Source: an uncultured Eubacterium sp. (GTDB taxonomy: Bacteria > Bacillota > Clostridia > Oscillospirales > Acutalibacteraceae). Taken from it: 31,298 nucleotides of DNA. The stretch lies in assembly GCA_900542875.1 (NCBI GenBank), contig UQPH01000018.1, positions 1 through 31,298 on the forward strand, written 5' to 3'. Both the position numbers and the translations under genes were made by a program. This document shows positions 26,785 through 31,298 of the stretch, in pieces (positions within the stretch are counted from its first letter, which is position 1; every line of letters starts with the position of its first letter). The notes beneath the pieces are model-generated. The model worked only from the letters and a program-made list of their open reading frames with translations. It was not told where the DNA came from and did no database searches.

Positions 26785-26829
26785 TTTTGCGTAAAAGTTG
26801 CGTAAAGATTTGCGTAAATTTACGCAAAT
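26785..26829. repeat. TTGCGTAAA repeat cluster with a 22-bp palindrome
   Basis: Three direct copies of TTGCGTAAA begin at 26787, 26798 and 26810, spaced 11-12 bp, and an inverted copy lies at 26819-26827. The last two form a perfect 22-bp palindrome (26808-26829, half-site ATTTGCGTAAA). A weaker TTGCGT follows near 26851. Helical-turn spacing suggests a protein-binding array. It lies between the tsf terminator and the 3' end of the recombinase gene; nothing else is seen in 26721-26893. Confidence 0.7.
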
Positions 26830-26893
26830 TTACCTTCTGCGAAGTATTTTTTGCGTCAAGCGAAAATGCCGTTAAATAGGCGATAGGGGAGTG

Positions 26894-27799
26894 TTACAAA
26901 TTCATCTTGTTTCTTGGATGATTTTCTTCAAGAATATGACGAATTTTATTTGTGCTTATGTGAGTATAAATTTGAGTAGTCGTAATCGAACTGTGACCGA
27001 GAAGCTGTTGAATATATCTTATGTTGACATTTTCATCCATAAGTGCCGTAGCAAAAGTATGCCTAAACATATGAGGAGTAATATGTAAATCTACACCGCT
27101 CCTTTTTGCATAATCACTTATCATATTTCTTATAGATTGTTCCGAATACTTGTTTCCTAATTTGTTAATGAAAACATACTCGCTATCGCAATCACAAATT
27201 TTAATATATTCACTTAAAAGTCTTGATACTTTAACATTAGCAATACACATTATGCGTTCCTTTGAGCCTTTGCCGTAAATGTAAATTGTGTTGCTGTTGA
27301 GGTCAAGACTTTTTCTTTTTAGGTTGCTGATTTCAGATACCCTCATTCCGGTAGAAAACAGCAGTTCAATAATTATAACATTTCTCAATGCCACTTTGTA
27401 CTGATAGTGACTTTTAGCATTATTAAGCTGTAAATATGAAAATTTCAAAATGCTTTTTATACTTTCAATCGGAATGGTTTTCGGCAGAGTAATCGGCTCT
27501 TTGTATTTCAGCGTGATTTTGTGGAACGGATTGATTTCAATAATATCCTCAATTTCCATATACCTGTAAAATGCTTTTACACAAGCAATTTTTCGTTTGG
27601 CAGTCTTAGGCTTGTAACGCTGATGAAGTGAGTTTGTGTATTTGTTTAGCTCATTCTTGCTAAAGCAATCTTTGCCTTGCATATATGAGCAAAATTGTTT
27701 TAAATCAATTTTATACGCCTTTATTGTTAAAGCACTTAGCCCCTTTAAATCACTGCAAACCGCAATGTAATCTTTCGCTTCTTTTTCTATGTCTGTCAT
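26894..27799 (-). CDS. Tyrosine recombinase (XerC/XerD-like integrase)
   Basis: 301-residue site-specific recombinase from the ATG at 27799, chosen because GGGAGG (27808-27813) lies eight bases upstream; the TTG at 27814 would overlap that site. The N-terminal SAM-like core-binding domain is at about 1-95. The catalytic domain has the full set: Arg153 (STGMRVSEI), Lys177 (YGKGSKER), His243-Arg246 (TPHMFRHTFA), His269 (LGHSS) and nucleophile Tyr278 (TQIYTH), so it should be active. It is not the chromosomal XerC/D by context. It lies beside a cassette with 25-bp inverted repeats, divergent from it, as invertase genes often do. An integrase role for a larger element outside the window is the alternative. 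Confidence 0.9.
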   Translation of the reverse strand: MTDIEKEAKDYIAVCSDLKGLSALTIKAYKIDLKQFCSYMQGKDCFSKNELNKYTNSLHQRYKPKTAKRKIACVKAFYRYMEIEDIIEINPFHKITLKYKEPITLPKTIPIESIKSILKFSYLQLNNAKSHYQYKVALRNVIIIELLFSTGMRVSEISNLKRKSLDLNSNTIYIYGKGSKERIMCIANVKVSRLLSEYIKICDCDSEYVFINKLGNKYSEQSIRNMISDYAKRSGVDLHITPHMFRHTFATALMDENVNIRYIQQLLGHSSITTTQIYTHISTNKIRHILEENHPRNKMNL

Positions 27800-27981
27800 A
27801 ATAAAACCTCCCAAAATATCTGATTTTATTATGATTGCTTATAAAACAAAAGTCGATAAATTTTGACTGTTTTAGCAGAATTTCTTGCAATTATGCCGTT
27901 TTTTTTCTGCATTTAGGCATTTTATATTGACAAATTAGTAGAAATATGATACTGATTAATTAAATATAATGAAAGGAATAC
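27800..27981 (+). promoter_or_regulatory. Left flank of the inverted-repeat cassette, candidate promoter region
   Basis: AT-rich non-coding spacer between the recombinase start and the left inverted repeat. It holds TTGACA (27927-27932) and TATAAT (27965-27970), but they are 32 bp apart and cannot pair as one promoter; neither has a good partner at normal spacing. The TATAAT would place a transcript start near 27977, just outside the repeat, so the repeat would lie in the 5' untranslated region. Confidence 0.35.
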
Positions 27982-28006
27982 AGGATAACTCTGAATTATT
28001 CTGTAT
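27982..28006 (+). repeat. Left 25-bp inverted repeat (IRL)
   Basis: Begins AGGATAACTC and ends TTCTGTAT. It is identical over 25 bp to the reverse complement of 31244-31268, and identity stops at both edges. It ends 11 bp before the ATP-grasp start codon. Confidence 0.95.
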
Positions 28007-28017
28007 TAAACACACTT

Positions 28018-29022
28018 ATGAAAAAAGTTTTATTTATTACTGATGAATGTGATTTACCAAAAGACTACAGTATAAAAAGCAAAAATAGTGAGGGTAATAA
28101 AGCCTCAGCAAGAAACGAAATGGTAAATGCTCTTAATAATTTATTTGATTATGTTTATACAACTTATTCAATATCAGAAGCAAATAAATATTTGGTAAAC
28201 AATAAAGACACTTATGTTGTTACAACATATTATGGAATTGCTGAAGCATCTTCAAAATCAATTATCCCAGCAATTTGCAAAGCTGAAAATGTTAATTATT
28301 TAGGCGCAGATGCTTATGCTCAAATGATTTGTAATGATAAATATTTATCAAAAAGTTATATTAAAAAATTTGGTTTAAATCCAATACCAGGAATTATAAT
28401 ATATTCACCAAATAATAGAGAAGAGCTAAATGAAATACAAAAATTAAATTATCCATTAGTAGTAAAGCCAAATTTTGGTGGCGGTTCTAATGGAATAGCA
28501 AAATGTTCTGTTACATATAATTTTGAACAAACAATCACTTTAATCGAAGAACTCTCCAATTATCAAAATATGCCTATTTTAGTTGAAGAATATATTGAAG
28601 GATACGAAATTTCTTTTATTATTATTGGAAATAAAAATAAAATAAAATATAGTGGGGAAAGTAAGCTATTACTTGATAAAAAAGATTATTTTACTAATGA
28701 AGTATTTGGACTTGAAAGTAAAAAAATAAATGCTTCTCAAAAAGCCTATGTTGCTTCAAATTTTATTAAAGGTGAAAATAAAAACAAAATATTTAATCTT
28801 TTTAAATCATTTGAAAAAATGGAATTTATGAGAGTAGATTGTAGGGTTACAAAAAATCAAGAAATATATGTTATAGAACTTTCTCCCGATTGTTATATAG
28901 GAAGTAACGGAGCTTTTCAAGAAACGTTAAAAAGAGATGGGTATGATTTTTTTGAAATGCTGAAATTTTTAATCAATAATTCTACTAACAATCAAAATAA
29001 TTTATTATCCAATGACCAATAA
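28018..29022 (+). CDS. ATP-grasp ligase, D-Ala-D-Ala ligase-like
   Basis: 334-residue cytoplasmic ATP-grasp enzyme, expected to join a carboxylate to an amine via an acyl phosphate. A Rossmann-like N-terminal part (MKKVLFITDE) leads to the ATP-grasp fold: CNDKYLSK (106-112, Lys108), VVKP with Lys150, the glycine loop GGGSNG (154-159), EEYIEGYE (190-197), MRVDC (281-285), and the metal site IELSPD (296-301). In that site Glu297 is kept, but Ser299 stands where Asn is usual. Overall closest in pattern to D-Ala-D-Ala ligase relatives, but the substrate is unknown. No Shine-Dalgarno site lies before the ATG. It starts 11 bp inside IRL and overlaps the convergent ATPase gene by 38 bp. It is very AT-rich, suggesting transfer. 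Confidence 0.82.
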   Translation: MKKVLFITDECDLPKDYSIKSKNSEGNKASARNEMVNALNNLFDYVYTTYSISEANKYLVNNKDTYVVTTYYGIAEASSKSIIPAICKAENVNYLGADAYAQMICNDKYLSKSYIKKFGLNPIPGIIIYSPNNREELNEIQKLNYPLVVKPNFGGGSNGIAKCSVTYNFEQTITLIEELSNYQNMPILVEEYIEGYEISFIIIGNKNKIKYSGESKLLLDKKDYFTNEVFGLESKKINASQKAYVASNFIKGENKNKIFNLFKSFEKMEFMRVDCRVTKNQEIYVIELSPDCYIGSNGAFQETLKRDGYDFFEMLKFLINNSTNNQNNLLSNDQ

Positions 29023-31234
29023 AAGCCGGTCTGAATTTAAATTGTGACATATAATGCCATTTATTTTTAACAGTTATTTCCTTATTAGTAAAATAGCTGT
29101 CAATATAATCTTTTAATTCTATTGATTGACAATTTTCCTTTAATTCTAATAATTTGGCTCTATAGTAGGAAATTTTTTCACTATCTTTTAATTTTGAATA
29201 AAAAAACAGTAAATTTAAAAATGATAAATGAAGATACTCATCAAAACAATATGTATTAAATCCTGCTCTTTCAATTTCATTTGCAAATATATTTGCAGTT
29301 AATTGATCATTATTTAATATATGATAAATCATAAGATTGTTGCATATTAACAAATGAGTATATCCGTCTTTACAAAATAAATAAGAATTATTTAATTGTA
29401 AAAATGTATTTTTGCTAATAGTATTATTTAATAAATCAATTACAGAAGAATTATTATTGATATATATTAAGTCTTCATTGTTTAAAAATAAGTTATCACA
29501 TAATTTCACCAATATATCTTTGCCATTATTAATATTACCATATTGGGTTTCACGAGTCGCCAAAGTTATTTCGGTTGCAATTTGTAAAGATTTATTATTT
29601 GTTTTGAAATATGCAATACAATCTATAAGCATTTTACTAGCAATTGGATAATCATAATATATTGAAATGTTTTTAGTGATTATCATTTTATCAATTTGTG
29701 TAAGGAGATCAAAATTAAATTTCTCAATAAATGAAATAACAAATTTTGAAGATTTAATTCTCATATATAAGCTAAACAGACATGTATATAAAGCTGATCT
29801 TTCTTCGAAAGTTTTGCTATCATTTATTGCACTCAAAATATATCGTTCGGTATCACTATTTGTTTCTATGTGTATTAATACTGTTGACAATAATATTTTA
29901 TATAAATTAGATTTACCTTTAATAAAACTTTCTAAAACTTCTTTTGCTTTATAATAATTATTTAATCGAATAAAGCAGCGTGTAATAATTATCATTAAAT
30001 TCACATCATACTTTTTCAGTTTTATTAATAAAAAATAAATTTTTTCAATATTACTGCTATTGAGTTTTAAAAACAACAAATTTTTTTCAATGTATGGTAA
30101 TAATTTAACAATTCTTTCATCACTATATTTAATATATAATGAAATTAGCAATTCAATTTTTCTAGCTGAAGAGTATTCAAGCTTGTTCTCTAAAATTGGT
30201 ATTAGATATACAGAAATCATCTGTAATATTAAATCAATGTTATCTAATGTTGAATATTCTTTTCCATAATTTGTACAAATAAAATTATCTTTTCCACATT
30301 CAATAATCAAATCATTTTCTTTTAAAATTTCTAGATATGAGTATATTTGATGCATTGAAAATAATTTTTTCATAGAAGTATCATAATTAATTATTATTTC
30401 TCTTATTTCTATTATATTTAAATGTGTGTTGCAGATATTAATATAATCTAATAATAATTTTGGTTCTGGTTCAATTTTAATATTTTCTTTGACTTTAAAT
30501 TTATTGTTAAAAATAAGTCTTTTTATATTACCTTCAAGTTTTAAATATTCATCCTTTGCTTCATCGTTGTTTTCTAAATTTAAATCACATAGTATTTGTG
30601 AAACATAATTCCATTCCAATTTTTCAAGAATAAGTAATTTCGGTTGCAATAATTGATTTTCGAATTCATTGTAGATAATTTGGCATTTATCGCTGTCATT
30701 TGAACATTCCATAAAAAACATTACATTACTAGTCGATTTAACAATTTGAATAATGTAGTTAAGTGATATCCAATCTATTTTTTCTAGATTTTCTATATGA
30801 ATGTTTATTTTTGTTTCTATTTCGTTTATTGCCTCTATAACTCTATTTATATGAGTATGATATTCTTTTGGAACAGATACTCCTACACCGATTATCCCAA
30901 GGTTCAATGATATAGAAATAGCCGATTTGAATTTTTCGAATTTTGCAATTGATTCAAATTTTGGACATGATAAATTATATGTTCTTTCCTTTATTGAATT
31001 TAAAATTTTTCCAATGAATTCATATTCACACGCAACATTATCCATTATATTGTTCGTATCTACTTTAACATATATACTACAATTTGTGTCTTGATCCTTT
31101 TTCAAAAGTGTTTCTAAAACAGCTGATTTACCAAGTCCACTATTAGAAAACAAGATATTCACTCTACTTTTGTTGCAAATTAATTCGTTTATCTTATGCT
31201 TTATATCACTACGGTCAACAAGTTCATTCTCCAT
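28985..31234 (-). CDS. STAND/AAA-type P-loop ATPase with helical repeat region
   Basis: 749-residue cytoplasmic protein. Walker A is FSNSGLGKS (residues 29-37, Lys36). A Walker-B-like strand is INIHIENLEKID (143-154), matching the AAA_16/STAND pattern in which a hydrophobic strand ends in acidic residues, here Glu148 in place of Asp. Winged-helix-like sequence is likely at about 270-330. The C-terminal 400 residues are helix-rich with Leu, Ile, Tyr and Asn, resembling TPR-like repeats (KKYDVNLMIIITRCFIRLNNYYKAKEVL). This is the layout of STAND signal-transducing ATPases, which act as regulators or phage-defence sensors. No effector domain is recognised. The ATG has no Shine-Dalgarno site and lies 9 bp inside the right inverted repeat. 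Function is inferred from architecture. Confidence 0.78.
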   Translation of the reverse strand: MENELVDRSDIKHKINELICNKSRVNILFSNSGLGKSAVLETLLKKDQDTNCSIYVKVDTNNIMDNVACEYEFIGKILNSIKERTYNLSCPKFESIAKFEKFKSAISISLNLGIIGVGVSVPKEYHTHINRVIEAINEIETKINIHIENLEKIDWISLNYIIQIVKSTSNVMFFMECSNDSDKCQIIYNEFENQLLQPKLLILEKLEWNYVSQILCDLNLENNDEAKDEYLKLEGNIKRLIFNNKFKVKENIKIEPEPKLLLDYINICNTHLNIIEIREIIINYDTSMKKLFSMHQIYSYLEILKENDLIIECGKDNFICTNYGKEYSTLDNIDLILQMISVYLIPILENKLEYSSARKIELLISLYIKYSDERIVKLLPYIEKNLLFLKLNSSNIEKIYFLLIKLKKYDVNLMIIITRCFIRLNNYYKAKEVLESFIKGKSNLYKILLSTVLIHIETNSDTERYILSAINDSKTFEERSALYTCLFSLYMRIKSSKFVISFIEKFNFDLLTQIDKMIITKNISIYYDYPIASKMLIDCIAYFKTNNKSLQIATEITLATRETQYGNINNGKDILVKLCDNLFLNNEDLIYINNNSSVIDLLNNTISKNTFLQLNNSYLFCKDGYTHLLICNNLMIYHILNNDQLTANIFANEIERAGFNTYCFDEYLHLSFLNLLFFYSKLKDSEKISYYRAKLLELKENCQSIELKDYIDSYFTNKEITVKNKWHYMSQFKFRPAFIGHWIINYFDC

Positions 31235-31243
31235 ACAATAATT

Positions 31244-31268
31244 ATACAGAATAATTCAGAGTTATCCT
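31244..31268 (-). repeat. Right 25-bp inverted repeat (IRR)
   Basis: Begins ATACAGAATA and ends GTTATCCT; exact reverse complement of 27982-28006. It lies 9 bp upstream of the ATPase start codon. The last 30 bases of the window after it show no recognisable feature. Confidence 0.95.
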
Positions 31269-31298
31269 TTATTAACAATCAAATAACTGTATATAGTT

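Larger units (their letters stand above)
27982..31268. mobile_element. Putative invertible two-gene cassette bounded by 25-bp inverted repeats
   Basis: A 3,287-bp segment with perfect 25-bp inverted repeats at its ends contains just two genes, pointing inward and overlapping at their 3' ends. It is noticeably more AT-rich than the neighbouring DNA. A complete tyrosine recombinase gene starts 182 bp outside the left repeat. No transposase lies inside and the bases flanking the repeats show no target-site duplication (left ...ATAC, right TTAT...). This favours an inverton over a transposon. Inversion itself has not been observed here; it is inferred from the architecture. Confidence 0.6.

Noticed and set aside
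27927..27970. TTGACA and TATAAT in the left flank as one promoter
   Set aside because: The spacer between them is 32 bp, far from the 16-18 bp needed; they were recorded only as separate hexamers.
27969..28043. 24-codon upstream reading frame overlapping the ligase start
   Set aside because: It begins at the ATG inside TATAATG, has no ribosome binding site, is out of frame with the ligase and has no counterpart at the ATPase end.
27982..31268. Reading the 25-bp inverted repeats as transposon ends
   Set aside because: No transposase inside, no target-site duplication at the edges, and the repeats sit 9-11 bp from both start codons. An invertible or regulatory role fits better, though a trans-mobilised cassette is not excluded.

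Overview
The window looks like a chromosomal segment of a gut-type Clostridia bacterium, probably a Ruminococcaceae/Oscillospiraceae relative. The reasons are very large secreted proteins with BspA-type leucine-rich repeats (LRR), dockerin modules, strong AAGGAGG ribosome binding sites and a low-to-moderate GC content. Species assignment is inference.

Layout. 91-1467 (-): MATE transporter with a consensus promoter and a terminator. 1625-3422 (+): three overlapping genes encoding a secreted LRR protein, an unannotated-looking 36-residue peptide and a lipoprotein. 3668-11587 (+): an ECF-like sigma factor, a one-pass membrane protein with a cytoplasmic head and an LRR ectodomain (candidate anti-sigma/sensor), and a 1773-residue secreted LRR protein ending in a dockerin. 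A 40-bp promoter-like block is shared, without gaps, by the first LRR operon and the sigma operon. 11732-17585 (-): a two-gene operon for a 1565-residue modular secreted protein and a 380-residue LRR/dockerin-like protein. Divergent from it, 17841-21494 (+) encodes a 1217-residue secreted PI-PLC-type phospholipase. These surface proteins share Cys-pair modules, and the 1565- and 1217-residue proteins share a C-terminal module. 21560-26652 is housekeeping: PAP2 phosphatase, NAD(P)HX repair enzyme, a small lipoprotein, and rpsB-tsf behind a consensus promoter and a structured leader.

26785-31298 is accessory and becomes very AT-rich. It holds a cluster of TTGCGTAAA repeats with a 22-bp palindrome, an intact tyrosine recombinase (-), and a two-gene cassette bounded by perfect 25-bp inverted repeats (27982-28006 and 31244-31268). 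The cassette has an ATP-grasp ligase (+) and a STAND/AAA-like ATPase (-). They point toward each other, overlap by 38 bp at their 3' ends, and each starts about 10 bp inside its repeat without a visible Shine-Dalgarno site. The best reading is a recombinase-controlled invertible cassette (inverton), in which flipping would exchange the gene that lies next to the left-flank promoter region. That is the most novel candidate in the window. The sigma/LRR-sensor/LRR-dockerin regulon is the second.
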